Part shown: positions 1 through 7,368 of the stretch, piece after piece | Layout: each line of letters opens with the position of its first letter | Numbering within the stretch: position 1 is the stretch's first letter | From: Methylobacter sp. | Lineage (GTDB): Bacteria; Pseudomonadota; Gammaproteobacteria; Methylococcales; Methylomonadaceae | DNA length: 32,907 nt | Assembly (NCBI GenBank): GCA_026399025.1 | Contig: JAPLRU010000118.1 | Location: forward strand, 1 to 32,907 | Reading direction: 5' to 3' | Translations under genes and position numbers: made by a program | Notes under the pieces: model-generated | The model's database searches: none | Told to the model about the DNA's origin: nothing | Seen by the model: the letters and a program-made list of their open reading frames with translations, nothing else

Positions 1-12
1 ATTCAGTCTGCA

Positions 13-79
13 ACGCTCCAGCGTTGCGGGACGCTGGAGCGTCTACCACTGCATTCCCACGCCGGAGCGTGGGAACGAT
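13..79. repeat. REP hairpin pair (BIME-like), 3' side of RAYT gene
   Basis: There are two hairpins in tandem. The first has a perfect 12-bp stem (13-24 ACGCTCCAGCGT pairing with 31-42). The second has a 9-bp stem, TTCCCACGC (54-62) with GCGTGGGAA (67-75), around the loop CGGA. The second hairpin is repeated almost exactly at 732-757, on the other side of the transposase gene. Such flanking pairs are typical of REP/BIME elements associated with RAYT genes. Confidence 0.85.
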
Positions 80-144
80 GCACGGTGCAAATGACGATGT
101 ACCGCAGACACTTGAGTATAAAGATGAGCGCTCCAGTATCGTCT

Positions 145-675
145 TTACCATAAATCCATCTCTATCAAACCCTCCAGCCCCGCATAATTAGAAGCACTCG
201 AATAACGCCAATGTTCCGCCAAGCTGACGTAACCCCGTTTCACAGGATTGCCATGAATATAATCCAGCTTCTCCCGCATCATCGCTTCACTAAAGACCTG
301 CTCAGGATGAACGCCCTCTTGCCAGAACTGATATTCCCGGTCTGCTTTATGCGCTCGTTTGAAAAAACGTAAATGCGCTAATAAGCGCTCAACGTGCTGT
401 GCCTGCAAATGGTCGATTATCTGCCGGGCGGTATAGGACTTGAAGCTGGCCACGCATTTACTCAGGTCTTTCGCTTGAGCTATAAAATGTAAATGGTTTT
501 CGAGGATAACGTAGCCGTAGAGTCGTAAACCTTCGTGTTCTCGTTGATAGCGCCAACAGTCAAGTATGATTTGTACGGTTTCAGGTCGGGTGAAAACCGG
601 CAACCATTCCAATACCGTACAGGTCATGAAATGCGGCCTGTCGGGTTCGGTTATGGTGTAGCGGCTTCTTCCCAT
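145..675 (-). CDS. REP-associated tyrosine transposase (RAYT, Y1_Tnp/IS200-like fold)
   Basis: A protein of 176 aa that resembles the single-domain tyrosine HUH transposases (TnpA_REP/RAYT). In that family an HxH motif and one Tyr nick single-stranded REP DNA. Seen here: the N-terminal GRSRYTITEPDRPHFMT, the HUH motif in 'ENHLHFIAQA', and the C-terminal stretch 'KLDYIHGNPVKRGYV...HWRYSSASNY' that is typical of the family. The start is placed at 675 because AGGA lies about 11 bases upstream; a longer frame to 738 would run into the upstream REP hairpins. REP hairpins flank the gene on both sides (13-79 and 705-757), the classic arrangement in which the transposase is the presumed mover of those repeats. 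Codon use does not look broken and the frame is intact, so the gene is probably functional. Activity on the other repeats in this window is an inference. Confidence 0.9.
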   Translation of the reverse strand: MGRSRYTITEPDRPHFMTCTVLEWLPVFTRPETVQIILDCWRYQREHEGLRLYGYVILENHLHFIAQAKDLSKCVASFKSYTARQIIDHLQAQHVERLLAHLRFFKRAHKADREYQFWQEGVHPEQVFSEAMMREKLDYIHGNPVKRGYVSLAEHWRYSSASNYAGLEGLIEMDLW

Positions 676-704
676 GATGGTCGTAGTCCTTATATTTGTT
701 GGAA

Positions 705-757
705 CGGGACGCCGGAGCGTCCCGGACTGCATTCCCACGCTGGAGCGTGGGAACGAT
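705..757. repeat. REP hairpin pair (BIME-like), 5' side of RAYT gene
   Basis: Two hairpins: CGGGACGC (705-712) with GCGTCCCG (717-724) around CGGA, and TTCCCACGC (732-740) with GCGTGGGAA (745-753) around TGGA, followed by CGAT. The second matches the hairpin at 54-79 apart from the loop. This same hairpin, split open at its loop, forms the outer arms of the composite elements at 7118, 11429 and 14534. Confidence 0.85.
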
Positions 758-776
758 ATGACGAGGCGAATCCGGC

Positions 777-2627
777 TTAATGCCCAATCATCGCCGCATT
801 CCGCTTTTCAAACTTAATCACCTGCATCATGCCCATATCCTCATGGGACAACAAATGACAATGCAACACCGTGGTGCCGTCGAAATCTTCATAACGGGTC
901 AGGATGGTTTGCGGCTGGCCGTATTTGACCAACAAGCTGTCGCGCCACAGGGTTTCGGTGTTGCCGAGCGGGTCGGTGCGGGTGGTTTGGAAGTCGTTGG
1001 TGTGGATATGGAAAACATGGTTACGGGTCGCATCGGCGGAGGGGATCAACCAGCTGTCGGTGCCGGTTTGCGGGCCGTTGTCGTCTTCCGGCGCTTTGGC
1101 CAGTTCTTCGGCATTAGGTCGCAGTTCTAAAAGGCGCGGTTGCGTGGCATCGAAAACATGACCGTTGACCTGGAAGCCTATCGGATAGCAAGGGGTTTTA
1201 TCTTTTACCGGGTTGCAGGCGATGCCGCCATCGTTGCCGCCTAGCGGTTGGTCACGGTTAAAGGTGGCAAGTTGGTTGTATTTGACGTTGCTGTTTTTAA
1301 CGTCGGTATACGGATACAGTTTCGCCATTTCTTCGTTGCTCGGCAGGCCGGTATCGGCAACCGGATCGCCGTCCACTTCGATCCAGGCCACTACGTAATC
1401 GGTAAAGCTGGCGGTAGACGGGTCCAAGCGGCCGGTGATGTAGGTGTCGGCGGACAGTTTGTAGCGGCCGGGCGTTTTGCTCGCTTGCACCAGTATGTCG
1501 CTGCGGCTGCCGGGGATTAATTCCACGGTTTGCCTTTTTAGTTTAAAGGTTTGCTCTTGATCCCATTTGCCGGTGCAGCAGTAGTCTTTTTGTTCCCAAT
1601 TATTCACCCAGGTATCGCGCTGGCTTAAATAATTACCGTCCACGGCGATTTCGTGCAAGTCGTGTTTTTCCAGGCTGAGTTGGGCGGTGCGGTTAAACGA
1701 GCTGTCGATAAAACGCCAGCGCTGCACTTCGCCCGGATGCATTTTGATGGTCGGCGCGATTTGGCCGTTGACCAGCAAATAGCGGTTGCGCACAAACGCC
1801 CGGTCGTCGCCCAAGGCCAAGAAGTCGTTGACTTTGCCGGTGTCGTCGTAGGGGATGGTTTGCAGCATGAAGATTTTTTCGTTGGCGTTGGCTTTGATGA
1901 TCGAATCCGGGGTTTTGGCCGGATCGTCTTCAACGATAATCGCGCCTTCCATGCCGCTGCCGACTTGGACGCCGGTCGAACCATGCACATGAGGATGATA
2001 CCAATAAGTGCCGGGGCTATGGTTTTTCGGGATGTTGATGGTGATTTGCCGGGGATTGGAGCTTATGCCGTTGCTGACTTTTTTGTCGGGATTGGTGTAA
2101 GGCACCGGCGGCACTTTGACCAGGACATTGTCGGCCGCGCCGCTGGGCGATACATGCATACCGTGGGTGTGCAGGTTGGTGCAATTGAAATTATCGGGCA
2201 GCGGCGAGCCGCCGAAAGCGTCATGCGGGTTGTTGCAAAGATCTTCCGGTTTGGCTTTGCCTTCCTGGCCCAACTGGTTGGTGAGGGTGATATTCAAGGT
2301 ATCGCCGGGCTTGACGCGCAGGGTCGGGCCGACCAGTTCGCCGTTATAGGAACGCAGGCTGACTTTGCAACCGGCGATTTTGGTTTCTTCGGTTTTTTTA
2401 GCTTCTTTAGAATTGGTAAAAACGACATTCAATTCGGCGTTCAGTTTGCCGTCAACCGACCTGATTTCTTTGGGCGCTACGTAAGCTTGGCCGCCGTAGG
2501 TTTTAAGGTCGGTTTCCTGATAAATACAGGCCGGGTCGGGCGGTACGTTGTCTGCGGCGAGTGTCGGCATTGAGCTTAAACCGGCGATCAGGGTGAGTAA
2601 GGTGGTGCGAGTGGTGAAATAGAACAT
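777..2627 (-). CDS. Periplasmic multicopper oxidase
   Basis: A 616-aa three-domain cupredoxin oxidase. It should couple one-electron oxidation of a phenolic, metal or similar substrate at a type 1 copper to reduction of O2 to water at a trinuclear copper cluster. All four copper-binding motifs are visible: HTHG at 153-156, HPHVHG at 211-216, HVFHIH at 537-542, and HCHLLSHEDMGMM at 589-601. In the last, Cys590, His595 and Met600 are the expected type 1 ligands. The N-terminus (about residues 1-25, ending in LAA-D) looks like a Sec signal peptide, so the enzyme is periplasmic. AGGAG lies 7 bases before the ATG. It begins 14 bases after a small Cys-rich exported protein, so the two are probably cotranscribed. 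The substrate cannot be read from sequence; CotA/bilirubin-oxidase/laccase-like enzymes are the general comparison. Confidence 0.92.
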   Translation of the reverse strand: MFYFTTRTTLLTLIAGLSSMPTLAADNVPPDPACIYQETDLKTYGGQAYVAPKEIRSVDGKLNAELNVVFTNSKEAKKTEETKIAGCKVSLRSYNGELVGPTLRVKPGDTLNITLTNQLGQEGKAKPEDLCNNPHDAFGGSPLPDNFNCTNLHTHGMHVSPSGAADNVLVKVPPVPYTNPDKKVSNGISSNPRQITINIPKNHSPGTYWYHPHVHGSTGVQVGSGMEGAIIVEDDPAKTPDSIIKANANEKIFMLQTIPYDDTGKVNDFLALGDDRAFVRNRYLLVNGQIAPTIKMHPGEVQRWRFIDSSFNRTAQLSLEKHDLHEIAVDGNYLSQRDTWVNNWEQKDYCCTGKWDQEQTFKLKRQTVELIPGSRSDILVQASKTPGRYKLSADTYITGRLDPSTASFTDYVVAWIEVDGDPVADTGLPSNEEMAKLYPYTDVKNSNVKYNQLATFNRDQPLGGNDGGIACNPVKDKTPCYPIGFQVNGHVFDATQPRLLELRPNAEELAKAPEDDNGPQTGTDSWLIPSADATRNHVFHIHTNDFQTTRTDPLGNTETLWRDSLLVKYGQPQTILTRYEDFDGTTVLHCHLLSHEDMGMMQVIKFEKRNAAMIGH

Positions 2628-2641
2628 GGTTATCTCCTGAT

Positions 2642-2917
2642 TCAGTGAGGCTTGACGGGTGGGCAGTTACGCTCGGCCGCGTCAGTATCGGCAACGGTCG
2701 CTTTGGTGCGTTCGTTGTGGCAGGAAGGACAACCGGGAGCGGCGCATTTAACGCATTGCGCCGGAACTCCGGGATAATTCGCGTCGTACTCGCCGGTGGG
2801 GCAAGCATGGACGGCGTCTTGGGGCATTGCGGAAGCGGTTGGCGAAGGATCGGCGAGGGCGGACCCTACCAGCAGCGCAAGCGTGGCCGCTAGGCCGACA
2901 GTCTTGATAGTGAACAT
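2642..2917 (-). CDS. Small exported Cys-rich protein, probable partner of the multicopper oxidase
   Basis: A 91-aa protein of no family I recognise. Residues 1-22 form a signal peptide (hydrophobic core ATLALLVGS, cleavage after ALA), which leaves about 69 mature residues. The mature part has six cysteines: Cys39, then the tight cluster Cys55-x2-Cys58-x4-Cys63-x2-Cys66-His67, then Cys85. The cluster could be a metal-binding knuckle (copper or zinc). Its last part, CPSCH, also satisfies the CxxCH heme c pattern, though no obvious distal heme ligand is recognisable. The gene lies directly upstream of the oxidase with a 14-base gap and the same strand, which suggests a role in copper delivery, electron transfer or oxidase maturation (inference). 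The ribosome site (AAGAGA) is weak. Confidence 0.75.
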   Translation of the reverse strand: MFTIKTVGLAATLALLVGSALADPSPTASAMPQDAVHACPTGEYDANYPGVPAQCVKCAAPGCPSCHNERTKATVADTDAAERNCPPVKPH

Positions 2918-3425
2918 GATGCATTATCTCTTGTTATTATTGTTATATTTAGGCGGCGTAGATTGGCGACAGCTCTTATCAAGCCGATTCCTATCCCCGA
3001 GCCTGTCCGGCGCTTAAGAATCGCGGAGAATAGATATTCCGTGGGTTTTCGCCCTATCCGGCTAAAATGATGCGCTTCGGATGTGAAACGTGATCAATCG
3101 ACAGCCTCTTCCAAGATAAAACGATTCAAAAAGCGCGATGCATTCTAACGGAAATAGTTAGCCCGGCAAATGTTAAATGTGCTTGATCGGCGGTCGGTAA
3201 AACCGTTTGCTTTAGAATAAGGACGCAGTTTTTTAGTTGGCGGGGTAAATAGCCGCCTTTGGGCTTGGCTATTTACCCTAACGCAAGGACAAGAAAAGCC
3301 GGTCTTATGACGTATAATGGCGGCTTGCAAAATCCATTAAAAGCGCCAAAAGCTGTTTGAAATAGGGCATCATTTTTTAAAATAAAAGAACGCATTATTT
3401 AGAACTATTAATGAAGAAATAGAAC
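2918..3425. other. 508-bp intergenic region between the oxidase operon and murI
   Basis: This region separates divergent transcription units, so it should hold both promoters. On the minus strand, TATAAC (complement of 2942-2947) could be a -10 element for the Cys-rich/oxidase pair, with only a poor -35. On the plus strand a perfect TATAAT occurs at 3313-3318, about 110 bases before murI, again without a good -35. The only strong structure is the hairpin at 3243-3278. A 61-codon minus-strand frame at 3145-3330 has no support as a gene. Confidence 0.5.
3243..3278. repeat. Perfect 12-bp inverted repeat upstream of murI
   Basis: GGGTAAATAGCC (3243-3254) is exactly complementary to GGCTATTTACCC (3267-3278), with a 12-base spacer. 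No T-tract follows on either strand, so it is not a standard intrinsic terminator. It could be a lone hairpin repeat, a protein-binding site or an RNA structure in the murI leader; the sequence does not decide. Confidence 0.6.
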
Positions 3426-4274
3426 ATGAATGCCGCAAATCCCATTGGTGTTTTCGATTCAGGTGTGGGCGGGTTGTCGGTCCTGCACGAAATTCGCAGG
3501 AGCTTGCCCAACGAAAATCTGTTGTATGTGGCCGATTCGGCCCATGCGCCGTATGGGGATAAATCCCGGCAATTTATCGAAGACAGGTCGATTGCGATTA
3601 GCGAGTTTTTAATCAACCGACAAGCCAAGGCTATCGTCGTGGCCTGCAATACGGCAACCGGCGCGGCGGTAACGGCATTGCGCTCACGGTTTTCGATGCC
3701 GATTATTGCGATGGAACCTGCCGTTAAACCGGCGGTCGCGAATACCCGGTCGGGGATTATCGGGGTCTTGGCGACTCGCCGGACCTTGGCCGGCGATAAT
3801 TTTGTGCGTTTGTTCGCACGTTACAGCGCGGAGGTTGAGATATTGGGTCAGGCTTGCCCCGGCTTGGTTGAGCAGGTGGAAGCGGGCGATTTGTCGGGCG
3901 AAAAAACCCGCTTATTGCTGGAGCACTATGTGTTGCCCTTGGTCGAACAAGGCGCCGATACGATAGTATTGGGCTGCACCCATTATCCGTTTTTGGCGCC
4001 GCTGATCCAAGATATAGCGGGGCCTGCGGTGGCGGTGATCGATTCCGCCGCAGCCGTTGCCCGGCAATTGTATCGTCGGCTTGAAGTGGGGAACTTGTTG
4101 GCAGTCAAAGAGGTCGCGGGAGCGCAAACCGAGGCAAGGATAGGCACGGAATGCTTTTGGACGAGTAACGGGCTCGATAGTGCACAACCGATAATCTCGC
4201 AATTATGGAAGAGGGATGTTGAGGTCTGTCTATTGCCGATATTACACGCCGACGAAATATCGACAATAGACTGA
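3426..4274 (+). CDS. murI: Glutamate racemase
   Basis: A 282-aa cytoplasmic enzyme that interconverts L- and D-glutamate, supplying D-Glu for the peptidoglycan stem peptide. The two catalytic cysteines are visible in the conserved contexts VVACNTAT (Cys74) and LGCTHYPF (Cys184). The substrate-binding N-terminus IGVFDSGVGGLSV (7-19) and VADSAHAPYG are also present. The length is normal for the family. It stands alone: the gap downstream to folA is filled by a repeat element, so they are probably separate units. The upstream ribosome site is poor (AAGAAA). Together with mpl further downstream it gives two peptidoglycan-precursor genes in the window. Confidence 0.96.
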   Translation: MNAANPIGVFDSGVGGLSVLHEIRRSLPNENLLYVADSAHAPYGDKSRQFIEDRSIAISEFLINRQAKAIVVACNTATGAAVTALRSRFSMPIIAMEPAVKPAVANTRSGIIGVLATRRTLAGDNFVRLFARYSAEVEILGQACPGLVEQVEAGDLSGEKTRLLLEHYVLPLVEQGADTIVLGCTHYPFLAPLIQDIAGPAVAVIDSAAAVARQLYRRLEVGNLLAVKEVAGAQTEARIGTECFWTSNGLDSAQPIISQLWKRDVEVCLLPILHADEISTID

Positions 4275-4342
4275 AAATAATTTGCACGGTAGGTAGTCAG
4301 AGGCTGAGTGACGTACCATCTTGACTATATAAATAAAATAGC

Positions 4343-4565
4343 ATCGTTCCACGCGAAGAGACAGTGAAAGTATTAGCCGGATCAGTTTAAAAACCTATTC
4401 ACTACTAAGGCACGAACGACTTGGAGCAATTGCCGAGAGCACGAAGTTTTTAATAGGTTGAGCTAAAACCATTATTTTCTTCGTGTACTTCGTGCCTTCG
4501 TGGTGAATGCTTTTTGCTTTTGTTCTAAACAAATACTTTCACAGTCTTCGAAGCGGGGGAACGAT
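4343..4565 (-). mobile_element. MITE-like element inside a REP hairpin (copy 1, inverted, loop CGAAG)
   Basis: The element proper is 4359-4547, with terminal inverted repeats AGACAGTGAAAGTAT and ATACTTTCACAGTCT. It is flanked by direct repeats CGAAG (4354-4358 and 4549-4553). Outside these are the arms of a REP-like hairpin: ATCGTTCC on the left, GGAACGAT on the right. Its internal CACGAAG palindrome and asymmetric segments run opposite to the copies at 7118, 11429 and 14534. It also carries a shortened 23-bp version of the mini-insert (4417-4439). This element fills most of the 334-bp gap between murI and folA; no gene is seen in that gap. Confidence 0.75.
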
Positions 4566-4608
4566 GGCTGAAACAGAATTTTAATCTCTCAAGCAATGCC
4601 GCATTAAC

Positions 4609-5100
4609 ATGAAAATTTCACTTATCGTCGCGATGGCGAGCAACCGGGCTATCGGCCTGAATAATCAAATCCCCTGGCATTTATCCGCCGATCTTAAAAA
4701 ATTTAAAAAAATAACGATGGGCGCGCCCATTTTGATGGGCAGAAAAACGTATGAGTCGATAGGCAGGCCGCTGCCGGGACGCAGCAATATCATTATCAGC
4801 AGGAATCCTGAATACCGGCAAGCGGGTTGTCTGGTTTTTAACGATATTGAACAGGCTTTGGAAAGTTGCCGTGACCACGCTGAGATTTTTGTTATCGGCG
4901 GCTCGGATTTTTATCGGTCGATGCTGGCTGTGGCCGATACGCTCTACCTGACGCAAATACATCGAGAGTTTCCGGGCGATACGTTTTTTCCGGAGCTTGA
5001 TGCCAGTCAGTGGATTGAAGTGGAACGGGAAGATATTCAGGACGATCCTGATGTTGCCTTCAGCTATAGTTTTTTGAAGCTGGAAAAACGAAGGGATTGA
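4609..5100 (+). CDS. folA: Dihydrofolate reductase
   Basis: A 163-aa enzyme that reduces dihydrofolate to tetrahydrofolate with NADPH, needed for thymidylate, purine and methionine synthesis. The family pattern is clear: the N-terminal strand and Met20-type loop (MASNRAIGLNNQIPWHL), the acidic catalytic residue Asp28 in 'SADLKKFKK', the cofactor segment MGRKTYESIG with GRSNIIISR, and the FVIGGSDFYRSML motif. The length equals that of chromosomal FolA proteins. No strong Shine-Dalgarno site precedes the ATG. It lies between the repeat element on its left and a small palindrome on its right, and is convergent with apaH. Confidence 0.96.
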   Translation: MKISLIVAMASNRAIGLNNQIPWHLSADLKKFKKITMGAPILMGRKTYESIGRPLPGRSNIIISRNPEYRQAGCLVFNDIEQALESCRDHAEIFVIGGSDFYRSMLAVADTLYLTQIHREFPGDTFFPELDASQWIEVEREDIQDDPDVAFSYSFLKLEKRRD

Positions 5101-5118
5101 AGAAATAAAAAATTATTA

Positions 5119-5170
5119 TCACGAAGTTCCCCGAAGCAATAAACTTCGTGTCCTTCGTGGTGAATAAAAA
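5119..5170. repeat. Isolated CACGAAG palindrome between folA and apaH
   Basis: ATCACGAAGTT...AACTTCGTGTCCTTCGTGGTGAA forms an imperfect hairpin. It is the same palindrome found at the centre of the MITE-like elements, but without their terminal repeats or REP arms. It lies between two convergent genes and could act as a bidirectional transcription stop. Confidence 0.7.
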
Positions 5171-5174
5171 ATCT

Positions 5175-6020
5175 TTAACCCGCCGCCGCTAAATTATTCT
5201 TACGCGGTTTTCTAGCCTCGGGACAATCAATGCTAATACGCTGTACCGGCTCGCCCAGCTTTAATGCGGTGAGTTGACCGCCCCAAAGACAACCGGTATC
5301 AATCGCGTAACAATTCGGCCCCTCGTAATAACCCAAGGTCGACCAGTGGCCGAAGATGACGCGCATGTCTGCGTTTTTCCGTTTAGGCACGGCAAACCAC
5401 GGAACAAGGCCTTTAGGCTGGGAGCCTATCGGCCCGCTTTCAACAAAATCCAAACGGCCGTTCGCATCGCAATAGCGCATTCGGGTAAAGCAATTGACGA
5501 TAAAACGCAACTTGTCGACGCCTTTTAAATCGGATGACCAGACGTTCGGCTTGTTGCCATACAGCTGTTTTAAAAACACCTGATAATCCGGCGCTTTCAA
5601 GGCCTGTTCCGCCAGCAAGGCCATTTTTTGGGTTCTTTTAAAATCCCATTGCGGGGGCAGACCGGCGTGAACCAAACAAAAATCATCGTTACAATGAAAC
5701 AGCGGCCGGTGCCTTAGCCAATGGATTAACTCATCCCGGTCCGGCGCTTCAAGCACCGGCAGCAGCGTGTCTTTTTTATGGGCTATTTTGGGAGTGCTGG
5801 AAGCAACCAATAAATGCAAATCATGGTTGCCCAATACCGTAACGGCCGCATCCCCCAGCGATTTGACGAAACGCAGCGTTTCTAAAGATTTGGGACCGCG
5901 ATTGACCAAGTCCCCGGCAAACCACAGCTGATCGGTGTGCTCATTAAAAGAGATGGTATCAAGCAGTCTTAATAATTCATCAAAACAGCCTTGAATATCA
6001 CCGATAGCATAAATAGCCAT
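5175..6020 (-). CDS. apaH: Symmetrical bis(5'-nucleosyl)-tetraphosphatase
   Basis: A 281-aa metallophosphoesterase that splits Ap4A into two ADP and also removes Np4 caps from RNA in enterobacteria. The metal-binding motifs appear in order: GDIQG (7-11), GDLVNRGP (36-43) and GNHD (64-67). Further on are the family's HAGLPPQWD and FGHWS(T)LGYYEG segments. Length is normal. It follows apaG with a two-base gap, the usual apaG-apaH pairing; the ksgA gene that precedes them in enterobacteria is not here. It is convergent with folA. Confidence 0.96.
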   Translation of the reverse strand: MAIYAIGDIQGCFDELLRLLDTISFNEHTDQLWFAGDLVNRGPKSLETLRFVKSLGDAAVTVLGNHDLHLLVASSTPKIAHKKDTLLPVLEAPDRDELIHWLRHRPLFHCNDDFCLVHAGLPPQWDFKRTQKMALLAEQALKAPDYQVFLKQLYGNKPNVWSSDLKGVDKLRFIVNCFTRMRYCDANGRLDFVESGPIGSQPKGLVPWFAVPKRKNADMRVIFGHWSTLGYYEGPNCYAIDTGCLWGGQLTALKLGEPVQRISIDCPEARKPRKNNLAAAG

Positions 6021-6022
6021 GA

Positions 6023-6400
6023 TTAATGCAGGGTTCTGGGAATCGACAAGGTAAAGCGCGGAACGGCGGCGAGGAAATCATCACCCTCATCCGAATGCAT
6101 GGTGTAATTGCCCTGCATGGTGCCGACCGGCGTCGCTATCATCGCGCCGCTGGTGTAGCAAAAAGACTCGCCGGGCTTAAGATACGGATGCTCGCCGATA
6201 ACGCCATCGCCTCTGACTTCCTGAATTTTGCCGTTGGAATCGGTAATCAGCCAATGCCGCTGAAGCAGCTTCGCCGGTATTTCGCCGGCGTTGGTGATCG
6301 TGATGGTGTAAGCGAACACATAACGATTCTCATCGGGGGAAGATTGCGCTTCGATGAAATGCGGCGTCGCTTCAACTATTATTTTGTTTTTTTCGTTCAT
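6023..6400 (-). CDS. apaG: ApaG domain protein
   Basis: A 125-aa protein that is a single ApaG (DUF525) domain with a fibronectin-III-like fold. Recognisable stretches are 'ENRYVFAYTITITNAG', 'LLQRHWLITDSNG', 'VRGDGVIGEHPYLKPGE', and 'GTMQGNYTM'. The biochemical role of ApaG is not settled; the pairing with apaH is widely conserved and suggests a link to dinucleoside polyphosphate metabolism. The normal length and two-base spacing to apaH indicate one operon. It is divergent from the ankyrin-repeat gene, with only 72 bases between them for both promoters. Confidence 0.95.
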   Translation of the reverse strand: MNEKNKIIVEATPHFIEAQSSPDENRYVFAYTITITNAGEIPAKLLQRHWLITDSNGKIQEVRGDGVIGEHPYLKPGESFCYTSGAMIATPVGTMQGNYTMHSDEGDDFLAAVPRFTLSIPRTLH

Positions 6401-6472
6401 TATTAGATCATATAGAGTGGTATGGTGATTATTTCATCGTAACTTTTCCTTAAACGCAAGCAACTATTCAGT

Positions 6473-7057
6473 ATGAAATACAAAGAGGGCTTTTTAATCC
6501 TGTTGTTGTCACTGTCATCAACGGCTTATGCGGAAGACGGCAAAGATTTATTTGCGGCGGCCATGATGGGTAAGCTCGAACGGGCCGAGGCTTTGCTGGC
6601 GCAAGGGGTTGATGTGAACAGCAAAACGGCGGGCGGCCGCACCGCACTGATGGCGGCAAGCTTTAACGGCAATGTTCACATTGTTAAAGCCTTGTTGGGC
6701 TACGGCGCCGACATCAGCATTGCCGATAATTCGGGAACCACCGCGCTAATGGATGCGCTGGTGTTTGGTAATGAAGATATCGTGAACTTACTGGTTGCAG
6801 CCGGTTCGGATGTCAATGCGGTGGATAAACAGAATGCGAAGGTCATGGACAGAGCCAAGAAAAACGGTTACGAAAAAGTTATTAAAATATTGGAAAAAGC
6901 CGGGGCAAAAGGCACTGAAGTAGCGGCAGAGGAACCGGCAGCCGCCGAGGGCACCGAGGGCGCGGAAGGGAAAGCGGATGCTAAAGAAGGCGCGGGCGAC
7001 AAACCGGCGGAGAAGCCCGCTGAAAAACCGGAAACCAAACCACCCGCTAAAAAATAA
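6473..7057 (+). CDS. Exported ankyrin-repeat protein with charged Pro/Lys/Glu tail
   Basis: A 194-aa protein with a signal peptide (residues 1-20, cleavage after AYA). About three to four ankyrin repeats follow at roughly residues 25-145, with the typical helix-turn phrases 'GRTALMAASFNGNVHIVKALLGYGAD' and 'SGTTALMDALVFGNEDIVNLLVAAG' shown here only as signatures. The last 45 or so residues are low-complexity (GTEGAEGKADAKEGAG and repeats of KPAEKPE), probably an unstructured tail. Ankyrin repeats mediate protein-protein contacts; in the periplasm of proteobacteria such small proteins are sometimes linked to oxidative-stress or inhibitor functions, but the partner cannot be named. It stands alone, with no clear ribosome site. 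Confidence 0.85.
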   Translation: MKYKEGFLILLLSLSSTAYAEDGKDLFAAAMMGKLERAEALLAQGVDVNSKTAGGRTALMAASFNGNVHIVKALLGYGADISIADNSGTTALMDALVFGNEDIVNLLVAAGSDVNAVDKQNAKVMDRAKKNGYEKVIKILEKAGAKGTEVAAEEPAAAEGTEGAEGKADAKEGAGDKPAEKPAEKPETKPPAKK

Positions 7058-7117
7058 CTTCAACGTTAACATAAGGCGACTTTTCATTCACCTCAGTCGG
7101 TATTTTCAAATATTACT

Positions 7118-7325
7118 ATCGTTCCCACGCTCCGGAGACTGTGAAAGTATTCGTTTTAGAACAAAAGCAAAAGCATTCAACACGAAGGCACGAAGGACAC
7201 GAAGTTTTCAATACATTGAGTTTATACAATTATTTTTTCCTTCGTGCTCTTCGTGTCTTCGTGGTGAATAGGTTTTTAAACTGATTTTGATAATACTTTC
7301 ACAGCCTCTCCGGCGTGGGAACGAT
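7118..7325 (+). mobile_element. MITE-like element inside a REP hairpin (copy 2, loop CTCCGG)
   Basis: Element 7136-7307 (172 bp) has ends AGACTGTGAAAGTAT and ATACTTTCACAGCCT, which are inverted repeats with one mismatch. CTCCGG occurs on both sides (7130-7135 and 7308-7313). The outer sequence, ATCGTTCCCACG on the left and CGTGGGAACGAT on the right, would rejoin into a REP hairpin like that at 54-79 if the element and one CTCCGG were removed. Inside is a long palindrome built from CACGAAG units. It has no coding capacity. Confidence 0.8.
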
Positions 7326-7368
7326 GTCGCTTTATCCGTTCCGGCAACTATATTTTCAAAATATTTTA

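Noticed and set aside
1653-2573. A 306-codon open frame on the plus strand opposite the multicopper oxidase
   Set aside because: It lies wholly within the oxidase gene on the other strand, its protein has biased V/G/D/F composition typical of an antisense frame, and the oxidase has unmistakable copper motifs.
3145-3330. A 61-codon minus-strand frame upstream of murI
   Set aside because: No ribosome site, no recognisable protein features, and it spans the perfect hairpin at 3243-3278.
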